From positions 248,001-312,000 of the forward strand of contig JALJCO010000093.1 in NCBI GenBank assembly GCA_023101725.1: a stretch of 64,000 nt of DNA, in the 5' to 3' direction. Under the pieces are notes generated by a model that was not told the origin of the DNA, did no database searches, and saw nothing but the letters and a program-made list of their open reading frames with translations. Shown piece after piece: positions 23,121 through 35,726 of this stretch. The stretch's first letter is position 1; each line of letters opens with the position of its first letter. The translations under genes were made by a program, and so were the position numbers. This stretch comes from Atherinomorus stipes (lineage: Eukaryota > Chordata > Actinopteri > Atheriniformes > Atherinidae).

Positions 23121-24488
23121 TCCACAATCCTCCTCCCCCCTTCTTCCACCTTCCAGAGAGAGGGGAGGTGAGGTGTGGGTGGGGGGAGGGGAGGGAGAGA
23201 AAGACCACCCTCACTGGGATCACAGCCCCTCAATCAGACCCTTTCACACCCTGTGAACCTGAAACAATCAGGGTTTAATAGCAGCTGTCTGTCTGAGCCG
23301 ACCCTGGCTAAAACCGCAGAGCTGATCAGCTTTGGCTGCAGGAGGAACCGTTCTGGGATGGGATGCTCCAGAGGACACGGACTCTCCCTTTTCCCTCTCT
23401 TTTCTCTTCTCATCCTCCACTTTGCCTCTTTAATTCCAGGCGCATGGAGTTATTGTCTGTCGCATCTCCGGCAGGACGCATTTTGCTTCACAAGACTGGG
23501 TTTCTGTTGTTTTCAAGCTTCTGCATTGATATTTGGGCATTTTAAACCACCAATTCGGTCCTGGTGGTTGTTTTGGCCACACCTTTTCCAGTTATAATAA
23601 AAGAATTATGTAAAGAAACAGATTCACTTATACAAGCCAAAAATCATTCAGCATTCAGATTACAGCAATGATTTCATGAGGATCTTTATGATGTTGATAA
23701 AATGCACTAAATGATCCTAAAAAGAGGCAGAGGATTGAGGGGGTTGTTACTAAGTAGTGGGGTGACACCAGAGGGCAAAGGCATTAGACACTTAGAAAGC
23801 TTGAATCACATTAGTCAAAGGGCACACACAGAATAGAGAGGGGAAATGTTGCAGTCATGGGAAATATTCTGAATATCATTGTTCATGGTCACTGGGAGCT
23901 TTCCCACCCATTAGAGGGTGTATTAGACAAATTGCCGCAGAGGAGATTAAATAAACGATCTGCACAGCCAATCGTTTCAAAGCAACAAGAGAACGAGAGG
24001 TCAGATGGATTTAATGTAGTTTCTTCCATGAAGATTTCCTTTAAAAAAAACAGTTTCCATCATTTTGTAGACCTAATATTTTTTCTGCTGATCAAAGAAA
24101 ATAGTTGACGGATGAATTAAATTTTGAAATTAACTGAAAGTGGCAGTGCTAAACTAATTTTAGGGGCACACATGTTTCAATTAGTTTTAATCTTGTTGTG
24201 TCTCATCAGCTGCTCCCTTATTTCCAAAAGAGGAAAAAAAATCAAGAATGGTTTCAGTGTGGAAATATCTTGTTTGCTACATGATGTTTAGTAGCATGGG
24301 GCACCAGTAAGAGTCAGGTTGGCTCTATTTCACTGGGTTTTACGCAAGCCTGTGCATGAAGGAGCACTGCGCATACATGTGATGTAGATTTGCTGCTTAC
24401 AGTAAAGAGGAGGACTTGATGCTTTCCCAATCCTCCCTCCCTCTACTTTGAATTAGGCTGGCGGGCTTTCATATATGTATGCACACGC

Positions 24489-24504
24489 GTGTGTGTGTGT
24501 GTGT
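24489..24504. repeat. (GT)n microsatellite
   Basis: Eight GT units after an alternating purine-pyrimidine lead-in (GCACACGC). Confidence 0.9.
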
Positions 24505-26224
24505 AAAAGCATGCCTAAATGTCGTCTCATGTGGTTGATGTTGGAAATCAAACAAGTGCTAATAGAATCCAGGTGAGACTGTGAGTAACTTTTTAGAGCA
24601 CAGCCCACACTGATCCTCATTTCCCTGTGTTACATCAGCTGCTTTACAACAGTAGGTTTCTAGTTGCAGCTGAATGAGGCAAAGAAAATCTGATCTCGTG
24701 TGAGATTCAGCTGCTTCATGAGGTTGATTTGGTTGTTTTACAGGTGTGTGTTTGTGTTCTGACATTAGGTTAGGTATTTGTATGTGTGAGCGTCTTTGGC
24801 CTCGCGTGTTTCAATGTGTGTGTTCTCGGTCGCTGATGACTCATGTTTGGCTGTCCTGTCGGCAGGCAGAACGTGAAGAAGAGGTGGTGTTTATTATTTC
24901 ACCAGGTTGCCATGGCCACGATGCATTGTGGTGCTGCCATCATCAGTGCAGTTGCAACACATTGAGTGACCTCGGGCTTGGACGTTAAACAGTTTGAGGA
25001 AAAACTTCTCACCTGGGTTTCCTTTATCTTGTGAGGACAGTCAAGCTGAGAGATTTGTTGGTGCTTTTGAAGTCTTTGGAGTCCCATCACGCCTTCAACT
25101 TAGAGGTTGGATCGATATTTAGACTCATAAACCTATTGCAGGTTTAATCTCTGACTTTCTCAGAATGAGAGGCAGAGGGAGACAGAGGGAGAGACAATAA
25201 GCCGAGGAGAAAGTTCAGAGGCATATTCATGTTGCGTGTGTTTATGATGGGTCTTCTGGACAACAACTCTGTTATCTGAGATGAGATAACATCCTAAGAA
25301 TCTTGGCTTGCCATATGTTCTTGGGAAACTTGCAGTTCCACAGTACACACACACACACTTGCCTCAGTTTCTGCTATGAGTAGCTAGATATTTCTCCAAT
25401 AAGCGGAAAAAATGGACTTGTGATTGATCATGTGTAACATTCTGCAAGATGGAAATGCTGATAGAAATGTGAGGTTTAATTAATTATGTTATTATCTGAT
25501 GGTGCAAAGACCAGCATCAGCGTCTGCAGCGGGTACTTGTAGAAAAAAAATCCCAAAACAAATCGGATACTTTTGTCAATGACAGTACAAGACCTCAGCT
25601 CAGCTAGAATCTACACAAACCAAGTTGCAATAATAATTTACTGGTGGTTTATTTTTAGGGCAGATACGAAATGTTTTTATTGCATCTGATAAAATACAAC
25701 TCTTTAATAAGAAAACTAATTAACTGAACTTTGATAAACAAGTATGTCACATGAAAGCTAAACATAATAGTTGTTTGCATAGAGCTCCAGTGAGTATGAT
25801 GTAGTGAAATCTAAAGGTTTAACCAGCCAACTATATTCAGCTAAATGATCACATGTTTCCAAACTATGGTGACTGGAAAATATAAAGAAGCTGCTAACAC
25901 CCAGTCTGTGACGCTCATGCTTCTCATGAACAACAGAATTCAGTTCCGACAGGTTAGAATGAATACTTCCCGTTCAGTTCACGTTTCAGTTTTGAATGGT
26001 TTCAAATTTCAGTTCATTTAAGTTTTTTTTTTTTTTTAGTTGGAAGGAAGAATTAATGACTGAACTTGTGAAAGAACAGAAGTGATAGTGTTGGGTGCTA
26101 CAATTAAATTAATTATAATCAGTCTTAAATTGTATCTGACCATGTAGATATGCATGTGGAATAGATGTGTGGACAGAGGACAAAAATATTTGTACTTTTT
26201 GTTTATTTTGTAGGAATAACCAGG

Positions 26225-26470
26225 TTATTTTTTAACGTTTATTTAACCAGGAAAGCCTCATTGAGATTACATTTTCTTTTCCAAGAGTGACGTGGCCAAG
26301 ACAACAGCAAAGCAGTTAAAAAGTTTCACATCCGTACAACTCACATTCAGTTATAAATAATTTATTTAAAAAAATACTAATACTATAGTACATAAATAAA
26401 CATTACAGCAAGGGGAAAAAATGAAATTATAAAAATATAAGAATTAAAAAAAATTGTAAATACATGTAGA
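26225..26470 (-). repeat. Dispersed fish repeat ('TTTATTTAACCAGG' type)
   Basis: GTTTATTTAACCAGGAAAGC, then CATTGAGATTACATTTTC and GTGGCCAAGACAACAGCA. This series of motifs is familiar from a very common fish repeat that is probably the 3' end of a LINE read on the opposite strand. No coding part is attached. Family assignment is from memory. Confidence 0.5.
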
Positions 26471-26734
26471 TATCTCCTCACACTGGACAGATGCTTCAAC
26501 TCGTGTCTTTTATAATTAGAAGATGACGAAGCTAATTTTCTGGCTTGTTTTATAAGCACAGGTGGATATCATTTATATAGAAATGTTACATTTCATATTC
26601 AGACAGTATATAATGGTTCTGTAAATATTTATACACAAGTGAAGCATCTTCCTGCATGCTGCATCTGCTTCTTGGTACTGGCGTTGCTGTGAAGGGTTGC
26701 TAGTTTGTTATGCTAGAGTGCACAATGCATTGTG

Positions 26735-26885
26735 GGTATACTCAAGTAAAAGTACTGTTACTTTAGAAAAATATTACTCAAGTACAAGTAAAAAGTAGTC
26801 ATCCCAATAATTACTCAAGTAAAAGTAAAAAAGTACTCACTGAAAAAACTACTCAAGTACTGAGTACTTTATGAGTAACATCAGA
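26735..26885. repeat. Dispersed fish repeat ('ACTCAAGTAAAAGTA' type)
   Basis: Several imperfect copies of ACTCAAGTAAAAGTA and AGTACT-rich units over 150 bases. This internally repetitive element is widespread in fish genomes as I recall; its class is not clear from the fragment. Confidence 0.55.
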
Positions 26886-27049
26886 TTTATTTTAAATAAC
26901 AGTAGGGAGAGCGGGGATGGTTGTAACACTCTTAGTTTAACTAGTTAGAAAGGAGGTGTTGTGATGTCATCAACACAGTTCGTGCCCACTTGAAAATTGA
27001 TCTCACTGGCAAAGTTCTGGTGTTTCTGAGTGAAAAACTGTTCTGGAGC

Positions 27050-27440
27050 TAGAGATGTAACGGTATGAACATTTCATATCACGGTTATTGTGACCAAAAT
27101 AATCACGGTTATCATTTTTAATCACAGTATTATAGAAATACCCCCCAGCATCTTTAAAAATATTCAAAATGGGTCTAAATGTCTACTTTGTCTTTTTTAA
27201 AGGGGAAAAAAATCTCAAGAGAACTGTCCATGTGGGTACCTTAGACGCCTACCACCATGATTTCATAAATTAAACATTGCAAACTGGGACTGCTGCTGCT
27301 TTTCCAGCCAATCACTGGGAGTTTTTGAAAGTGCAGTACTCAGTCACGGTTTTAACGAAAATTCGATTTTGAAACGGTGTTACTAATTGTTGGTAATTTT
27401 ATCACGATTAACCATTTTACCGGTAATCATTACATCCCTA
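27050..27440 (+). mobile_element. 391-bp inverted-repeat element, copy 1
   Basis: Ends TAGAGATGTAACG and ATTACATCCCTA, which are imperfect inverted repeats. The whole element is clearly related, in reverse orientation, to 50291-50682: shared internal text includes CAGCCAATCACTGGGAG-like and GACCCATTTT/AAAATGGGTC segments. No coding capacity. Flanking 8-bp sequences match at only 4 positions here, so this copy alone would not prove the target duplication; the other copy does better. Most likely a hAT-type non-autonomous element. Confidence 0.75.
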
Positions 27441-30400
27441 TCTGTTCATTTCACATAGGCCTTTTTGCTTTGTGCAAATGGTTTCTTGATGAATGGTGAA
27501 CAAATTATGTGTAGTTACATGCTACTGTGGTGTACCTACAGCAAAGATCCCATGTAGAAGGTACCCAGCTTTACTGTTTATGCAACATCAGTTTAGAGGA
27601 AGGTTTGTGTGTTTTCTTTCAATGATAGCTCAAACCGCATCAGCATTGTTTCTTTTGAGCTACATGTTTATGAGAGGGGAGTACTGTGGTCTGCAGTTCA
27701 GACCACAAAGAAAGATGAGGATTCTCTTTCAGCTTTATCCTCCTGTTAACTCCCCCTCAAAATGTTCCACTTCCGTATAAATATACCTTCCTTCTTCACC
27801 TCCTCGTCTTCTTCAACTTTCTGCTTCTTTCCTCTATGGCTCTTTAGCTTTGCATGTCGTTTTCTACACCCGTTTCCCTGACAGTTGTGAGAAGCTGCAG
27901 TGGCTTGCAGATGCCAATTTAGCCAGATCAGATGCCATAACAGGAAGTGGGTCCATATTCGCCGCACAGTGACACGCGTGCATGACTTACAACCGCTGCA
28001 AGCCAAATGCAGGCCGAGCCGTCACTGATACACTGACAGGAATCTGCTCTGGGTCAAAGGCAACTGCACCCTCAGTCAAAAAGCCTCGCATTCATGACGA
28101 CACCTCTGACATGACATGTGGACTGCTGACTGCTTTGATCAGAGGATTCAGAGAAATCTCCACCTTCATTCAGATTTATAAGTTACATTGTTGACTGTTT
28201 TTGTGGCAGAGGCTGGATTCTAAATCTTCTTCAAAAAGAAACGCATGCATCCAAGTCAAACCCATTTTTGCTGAACAGCACTGCTGCTCGCTCTTGACGA
28301 AAGTGACACAGTGTGCTTGTTTCATCAGTTAAGCTTAAACTAAACCAATGTGGCTTCTTCTGTAGCATCAGATATTTATATATTTATTCCCCGTGGCCCT
28401 CTGCCATAACACATAAATGCAAACGAGCAGTTTCCTTTGTGTCCAAGTTGTTTCTGGGAAATATCTCTTCAGGAAGTAGCAAACTACTGCAAGGTGAAGT
28501 TTTGTGAGATGTAATTAACTTTATTTCAACAAATCTTTGCTGTGGTCTCCTATACAGTAGACAAGGTCAGTCGTTTATCGACACGTTGTTGTAATACAGA
28601 AAAATATCGGTCTTTTGCAGTTTTTTTTTTTTGCAAACTTAATTAAGCCTTTAGAAAAATAATGTTGTTGGCAGACAATGAGAAGGAACTTTCCATTTTC
28701 ATTAACAGTGGAATTTGTTGGAAAGGAAAGAAGGGCAAAATAGAGCACAGGGTTAAAGAGTGAGTCATTTCATAGTGAACGTGGAGAAGTTAGAGGGAGA
28801 GAAATGCAGATTGTTTTAAATCCGCAGCGAGGCAGCCTCTCAAATTTATGCCCATGGGCTGCTTCTTGGGTGGGCTGCAGGGAGGGCGGTGCGCGAGCTG
28901 GAGCAGGGGAAAGTTGCCGACTCCAGACTGCTCGCCTTGCTCCAAAGCTTTTCCTGCTGGAACACATTCACAGCTCAGCCATCCTGACTGGCTGACTGAC
29001 CGCCTGGCCCTGCCCTAACTGACTGAGCTCCAGTGGCTGGCTTTTCTTATTGAGCAACCATAGTTTTTCTGCGCACTTCGTGGCATTTCTTTCATGTTTA
29101 GCACACTGGAGCGTTCATGGGAAAGCAAAATGGGTTTCATCAGTGACAAATTACTTGGACATTTTGTAGTTTATAACTTTTTTTTTTTTAAAGTACTTTA
29201 TAACAACTGAAAATACTGAGTTTTTTGAGAAGTAGCCTTTATTTAAATAAAAAACAAACAAACAAAAAACCTCAAGTCATTCTAAGCCCAAGAACTTGGA
29301 TCAGATAAGATGTAATTCTGCCTGCTCTGTATTTCGTGCCAGCAAAGACTGTTTGTTTTGCTCAGCATGAGAAAGATCCGGGCCCTCGTAGCCTACAGAA
29401 TGATTCCCTGATGTGTAAGATGAGGGAGGGTAACTCACACAACAACCAGCTGTCATGTTTGTCACTCAAAACTGGATGTGGCTCACAGTTAAACTATACA
29501 CGCTGTGCATTAAAAAGTGAAAATCTACCAAACAAAACCCACCAATTTGAGCTGTCCCTCACGCTGTGTCCTACTTTTACACGAGAGGCATATTAAGTGC
29601 TGAAAGCAGAGAGGTTTTCCCTTCAGAAACATACAGCACAAGGATGACAACAGCAGCATGTAAATCAGCTTTCAACAGAGCAATAATCTGAACTCCAACA
29701 CAGAGATTGGTTCGTCAAGATAATGCGCTGGCATGCATGCTCATGATGCTTCATGATGCATGCATGCACTCCAAGAGTAAGAAAGAATAGGAAGAGATAT
29801 ACATCAGTGAAGTGGGGTGACTTATCGTCCAACTGGAAATGCTGACATGATTTCAGTTGGTAAAGTCTGTATTAAAAAAAGGCAAAAAAAACAAACAAAA
29901 AAACAAACAAACAAAGTGTATTTAAAGTTCAAACACAAAAATGATGCTGTTTAAGACAGAAGTTGTCCTGCCCTGGTGTCTTGCTTCATTCCAGCTTGTA
30001 CGTCTGGCTGCTTTGCAAGCTAATTCCCTCTGAAGGTATTATGGTTATTGGAAGGCTTGTAAACCATTAAGTCTTCATTTACAAGAGAAAGAAAAGAGGC
30101 TCTGGGTGGCTGAGCGGGGGCGAGTGAGGTCTTGGTACCGGTGGTGACCCCACTGCAAGTAATGGGGACAACTGAATTTCTCCAAAGACAGGCTCGCGTC
30201 ACATCTGGACCTGTTTGCAGCAAACTGCAGACCACTCCTCAATTGCGTAATTGTGGCCATTAATTACACGAAGAGGGCCCTCATTTCCTGGTAGCCAATA
30301 ACTAACAAAAAGAGAGCCAGTAAAGACGAACCTTCAAAAACACATGATTATAGTGAGTGTGGTGAAACATGAAACATGGCCTCCCGTGTGTAAGAACAGC

Positions 30401-30523
30401 CCAAGGTTAAAAAGCCACATACTATACTGTATTTATGCTGAGTAGAGGAGTGTGTGTGTGAGCTTGTGTAAATCTGCATTATATGCTGGTGTGAAACTGA
30501 AGTGATGCAGCACCACAGTTAGT
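27441..30523. other. Unique DNA, no gene recognised
   Basis: Contains a moderately GC-rich patch at 28850-29030 without a usable splice donor, an alternating CATGCATG-rich hairpin (29731-29767), an A/C-rich simple repeat (29875-29912) and nothing I can assign to a gene. Confidence 0.4.
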
Positions 30524-30527
30524 TTCA

Positions 30528-30996
30528 AGGGACTTGAGGCAAGATTAAGAAACAAAACTCGCGACTGTCGCATCAGGTAACTGCAGCCACGAGCCAAGCC
30601 GTCACGGGAGCGTGCACAAACTGAAGCTATAATGTTGTTTACCAACCTTTTCCTTCGTAGTTCCACTTTTTAGTGTCTTTCAGTTGATCTGGATCGTTTG
30701 CTGATGGCAGAAGAATCCATAACTATCACTTACAGTGTTTGAATTTACCACGACCGTCTTCTTCCTCTATCAAAACTGCGGATGTAGCGTCATTTGATGT
30801 CACGTCCGCAGGGCAGCGCGGGAAATTCGGACACCGAATTGCAGCGCATTTTGCAGCACACAGCCTGTTCAAGGCAACGGAGAAAAACATGGGTGGAAAC
30901 GTTATTTTTGGTATTTTGCGCTTCATCACCCATTAGTATTAAAAAAAATGGACATGCATGTTTGTTTGTTTTTTTTTATTCCTGCCTCTAGTCCCT
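30528..30996. mobile_element. TTAA-target element, 469 bp, copy 1
   Basis: Ends AGGGACTTGAGGC and GCCTCTAGTCCCT are inverted repeats. The right flank is TTAA (30997-31000); the left is TTCA, a single change from TTAA. Highly similar along its length to 45518-45996. TTAA target duplication fits the piggyBac or Kolobok superfamilies. The 65-codon frames seen in both copies overlap one another on both strands and are not supported as proteins. Confidence 0.85.
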
Positions 30997-31000
30997 TTAA

Positions 31001-32829
31001 GTGTTTTTGATGGTAAAATCTATAAATTTTAGTTTGTTGTTTCTTCAACATCTCTGGTTTTGTTTGGCTACCCATGAAGCTCCCTGCAGGTCATTTCTCC
31101 TGGAAAAGCCTTGAGGAAGTTGCTTATGTTGAGACTGGATGAATGCAGGAGTGATGTATGTGCTGGCTTATATCCCACCACAATGCTTCTTAAAGAATGC
31201 CTAAGATAAAATGTCTTGTAGCTTTTCTCAGGCAAAGATGACAATTTGATCATCGTACAGTAAGACGATCATTGCAGATGTGAAGCTAGGGATGCAGCCT
31301 TGGGCTGGTCCTGCAGTTTTCATGCTGGGAACTGACCTGCTGCTGCACTCAGCATGAAACAAATGTTGGAATGACAATGCGGCTGTCGCAGCTGTTATTT
31401 TTTCAGGTCTGTGCCGTTTTCCACTCCTCCTCCTCCTCCTCCTCCTCCTCCTCCTGTACCCTCTTTCTTCTGATGCTGTTCTTGTCTCTTAATCACTGGC
31501 TTTTCACTATTTTTATTCCAGAGGGGTGCAGAGTGGGGTTGAGCTCACACAGTAATGCACCTGCTTGCAGAAGTTTAAAGAGAGTGAGAAACAACGGTGG
31601 AGCAACTGGTGGGGGACAGATATGGTCTTTCTGTGAGTGACAGGGAGGGACAGACTGAGTGCTGGGTGGAGTGAAAGGAAGAGGCCGTGAGATGGAGTTT
31701 CTTAGTCTCCGGGCTGCAGGGTGGATCGCAGTGCCATGCTGGGCATTTATGCCAAGTTTATAGGACCAGACTCGGCTGAATACGGAGGGTCAACAGGAAT
31801 CCACGCTTGCTTTTCGTTTTGTTTTGCACCACTTTGTGTTTGCGTTATGATAGATCGGGACCTATGCAGGATAGTTTCCTTCTCAGCCAGAACATGCTGG
31901 GATAGGCCTCCTCCTCCAGACCTTAACAAAGTTTACTGAAGGGATGGGAAATGTTGCCAGCTGCACGACACTGGGATTATTGTGTGATGGGGTTTGCACT
32001 CTTTGCAGAAGTAGGGTGCAGAGCAGAGGAGAGGGGTGCACTTGCTCAGTGCCAGTTGTGTAGTGACTGAAAAGCTCCAGGAAGTCTAACTACTTTCTCA
32101 AGCTGCAGACTTGGATGCAGGATGGATTTGTCCAACTGTCAGAAGAAAGTCCTGGGAAGCCCTTTAGTTGCGGAGCAGGAGAGCTGCTAGGGTTTGGGTT
32201 TGTAACATCCTCACTGCAAGGTTCTACACTCATCCAGTAGCTGCACTTGTACAGCAGCTGCTCACAGGTTTACTTCTGGCAGATAGGAAGTCAAACAGTT
32301 TCACACAAGAGACTCAGAAAAATAAAAAAGCAACTTTAAGCCACCATTATTCCGTATAATGCCTGATCATATGCAATGGCTGATTTTAGTAGATCTGCAT
32401 CAATGTGTCGTCACAGAGTGGTGGACCTTAGCTGAACCCCACGAAGCAGATGGACACGAAGCGGCTGCTCTGAGCTGGGCGTTCACAAGTATGAGTTTGA
32501 AAGAACAGCACAGCACCCACTAGCATAAAACTGCTCTCCAGTATCATAACTGGTGCTGCATCATTTGACAAAAGCAATATTCAAGTGACACATTTTTGCT
32601 GTAATTTAGTCCATAATTGCAAGTATAATAACCTCCAATAGAGAAAGTTAAAATGAACAGCATATCTTCAACATTTTTTCACCAGTTTCACTCCATTGGA
32701 GATTCTTCAGTGAATAACTGCATCACCCTTTGAACATACAGTACTCACAAAAAGTTAGGGATACTCAACTTTCAGTCACAATTTCAGGAATATGTGTCCT
32801 TGTCACTATATGAATATAGAAGAAAGGGG
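31001..32829. other. Unique DNA with a short repeat fragment
   Basis: No gene recognised. Contains the (TCC)n tract and, at 32741-32805, a piece reading CTCACAAAAAGTTAGGGATA that resembles a common fish repeat fragment. Confidence 0.35.
31425..31455. repeat. (TCC)n microsatellite
   Basis: About ten perfect TCC units. Confidence 0.95.
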
Positions 32830-32837
32830 CTTAGGAG

Positions 32838-34360
32838 TAGGGGTGTAACAGTACGTTGATCTATATCGATACATCGATATAAAATGATATATCGATCGTA
32901 ATTCAATCCAAAAAATCTTATTTTTAATGCTGAACAGGCTGGTTTCAGCTGTTTGAACCTCAACAAGAGAGGCTCAAACTCACAGGCATCTTTGACAAAG
33001 AAACTCGGAAGCAAAAAAGGGAGAAAAAAGCCAAAAAGGTGAGAAAATACTGCACAACCTCTTGGTTTGCTTCTTGACAGTTTTATGATGATCTCTGTCG
33101 TTTGATGTAGTCAGGCGATGAAAGTTGAGAGCACAGTTACTCTGCTGATGGAGATCAATCATGACATCCTTGTGCTTGAGTCAGAGTTCATGTTGGACAG
33201 TAAGAACATTTGAATCTCAGTATTTTATGACTTTTTGGCATATATGTGTCCTTTGTAACTCATGTACTGGTTTTGCTTGCAGTTGTTTAAATTATAAGCT
33301 GTAAGCATTAGTAATTAATCACAATTTTATCCACAGTTAATATTCTAGGTAACATTTTCTTGGTCTAGACAGTCTAACTTGTAAATCAGTGCTTCTGTAA
33401 TTATTCTTACATCAGAAATATCTCACCATTTACCTAAAAACTTCCATTTAGTTTCTTCTGATCTGATGACTTTGCAACAGATTGCGACTTTGTCAGCCGC
33501 TGATTGTTTCTGCAGCAGTTAAATCTCACGTCCTCCATTTTCTTCGTGTAGTTTCCTGTCAGAACAGTTCAGGCAGTTGTTCAGCTAGGGAGCATTTATT
33601 GGCCCCTATTAGCTGGCACCTGTAGTCCATTAAAAGGCCTGAACTGCTGACAGACTGACAGATACATGCTGTCTTTCAGTGATGTGAGAGCAACACTTCA
33701 TTTTGGATATGTATGAAAGACAGTCTGTTACAGTGTGGAAAACAATCACTGGATGTTCAAAGTTTCAAACTCTGAAACCCACAGGATCCCACTCAAAGGC
33801 GTTATTTATTCCCTCGTCGTCTTACGCAGCTGTGGAGCAGAAATCTGGTGAGCACTTGTGTGTGAATGTTAAGTGTCGTGTGCACATGTTTTGACGTAGA
33901 GTGGGCGAAGGGTCCCAGATGTGTTGTGCAAGTTGTTGGCAGTTATCTGAATTTTTGGGCCAATTGTGCTGACTGTACTCTCAATGATGTGCACTTTAAA
34001 ATCTGGTGTCAGGGATTTTTGTATAAAAACTTTGATCCTCAATATGGTTTATCAATCGGCCCCCATGAAGGCTGAAAAAATTACACATATTCACCTCCTA
34101 TAAAAAGATAAGAGAAAAATGGCGTTTGTTTTCAACTATTCCTCAAAGTTTGACGCAAATGTTCTCAACAGAAGACCAAAAGCACGTTTTAGTGCAAACA
34201 TTTATTTTTAGAAATGAAATCTCATTTAAGAGTAACAGGGAACATTTAAGATTGTCAAAAATAAAGATTTATTTTATATTGTGATATATATATATCAATA
34301 TCGAACAATATGAAAAAAAAATTATCGTGAAAGAACTGTTTCCCATATCCCCCAGCCTTA
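32838..34360. mobile_element. hAT-like non-autonomous element, 1.5 kb
   Basis: Left end TAGGGGTGTAACAG; right end CCCCCAGCCTTA (reverse complement TAAGGCTGGGGG). Both ends are followed by AT-rich ATCGAT/ATATCG-type subterminal sequence. Flanks CTTAGGAG (32830-32837) and CTTGGGGG (34361-34368) agree at 6 of 8 positions, both differences being A/G transitions. The interior has no transposase. The two ends are only loosely similar, so it could also be two separate fragments. Confidence 0.5.
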
Positions 34361-34439
34361 CTTGGGGGTTAGGATTTAGTTTTCCTGAGAATAATTGTAG
34401 TTGTTAGCTAGGCTTGGATGACTGGATAAATATTTTAGC

Positions 34440-34835
34440 TTGCAGGAATTGGTCAGTTCAGTTTATTTTGATCAAATTCAGTCATCTTTATAAAACTTAT
34501 TCCAATTCAGGGTCATTAGGAAGCTGGAGCCTATCCCAGCAATTTACAGATGTGAGGAACCCTGGACAGGTTGCCAGTATGTAGCCAGTCATTTCAGTTC
34601 AATTTAATTTAAACCAGTTTAATTCAGTTTATTTGTGTAGCACCAGTTGACAACAAAATCATCTCAAATCTCATTAGAGAAAAAAATAAACATGTTCAAC
34701 ACAAACCTATGAGCTGCAATTCAATTCAGTGCAATTATAATCCAATTTAGTCAATTCATTACAACCCTGTTCTGTTCAATTCTTTGTGATTTTATCACCT
34801 ATTGGATGGGATGGTTTCCTGGGGAAGATTTTATT
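34440..34835 (-). repeat. Dispersed fish repeat fragments
   Basis: Two familiar pieces: GAAGCTGGAGCCTATCCCAG (34521-34540) with CCCTGGACAGGTTGCCAGT, which is the reverse orientation of the tail motif also seen at 13494, and TTCAGTTTATTTGTGTAGCA (34625-34644), a common start of fish LINE/SINE tails. No coding sequence. Confidence 0.5.
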
Positions 34836-35403
34836 GAACTCATTCATTCTAAATTTAACCTTTGAGTCTTGGAAGCTTCACTGGGAGATCTGGTCATGTT
34901 TGTAAGCTCACTTTTTGCTCCCAGTTTGGAACTCATTTGCTAGTTTCATTGTAGATTCGTGATATCTGGTTGTCGAAGCAGATTTTAAAGTTGGAGACTA
35001 CTTTTGCACATGATCATGTGACACTGTCATAATCACTGATTGTCACTCCCTGTAACGCCAGATGAGAACTGCAGCTCAGTGAGATATGACAACGGTGAAA
35101 ATAGATAACAATTCATGGTTGTAATGAACTGACAATAAATAATAAAGATTTTTTGAAGATTTTATTTGACCTTTTTTTCATAATTTACATGATTAACAGG
35201 AGAGACAGTAAATGAGAAAAAACTGTCATTACTGTTATAAAACGATCGCGTTTTTCTAAGAAAAAGATAACTTAAGTTTTTCATTTTTCTTTGAATTTAA
35301 GTCAGATTTTTTTAGACTTCAATTTAATTTTTTAAGATAGCAACAACTTAAACTTCCTACTGCAGTAAAACTGCAGGGGGGGGGGGGGATTGAGGGTCAC
35401 CAG

Positions 35404-35718
35404 TAGGGCTGCACGATTCTGGGAAAAATGTGAATCATGATTTTTTTTTTCAACTCTCGTCTCGCTCACTTTTTGGAAAACCAGCTAACTGCAGGTGGAC
35501 TTGCTCCACTGTTGACGTTTAACCATTGGTTAGGGGGTGGGGAGGTTAGGCAGTGCTGCGTTTGAGGGCAGTTGAAAAAAATCCGGGAAGAATGGAAACT
35601 TTTATTTGTGATGCAGCTTGTGATTAAAAATGCTTCAGAATTTTTGTGGGTAGAAATGAGATCACATGTATGTGTGAATTGAGATCACGATTTTTTCATG
35701 ATTAATTGTGCAGCCCTA
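35404..35718. mobile_element. hAT-type non-autonomous element, 315 bp
   Basis: Ends TAGGGCTGCACGATT and AATTGTGCAGCCCTA are 15-bp inverted repeats with one mismatch. A perfect 8-bp target duplication GTCACCAG flanks it (35396-35403 and 35719-35726). A G run (about 35376-35388) lies just outside the left end. No coding capacity. Confidence 0.92.
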
Positions 35719-35726
35719 GTCACCAG

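Larger units (their letters stand above)
21395..26220. other. Unique DNA with microsatellites and possible conserved elements
   Basis: Low repeat density compared with the rest of the window. It contains a TAAT-rich block (22035-22100), a GATA-motif-rich block (about 22745-22800), a (CA)n and (TG)n set, and a stretch at 23690-24010 of balanced composition without repeats. A pyrimidine tract with acceptor-like TTTAATTCCAG ends at 23439. No exon can be confirmed. Confidence 0.35.

Noticed and set aside
30100..30135. tRNA-like A-box text (GGTGGCTGAGCGGGGGC)
   Set aside because: No matching B box or cloverleaf follows, so no tRNA gene or tRNA-derived SINE head is supported.
30739..30991. Similar 65-79-codon frames (SRPQGSAGNS type) at 30.8 kb and 45.8 kb
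   Set aside because: They recur only because both lie in copies of the same non-coding TTAA element.
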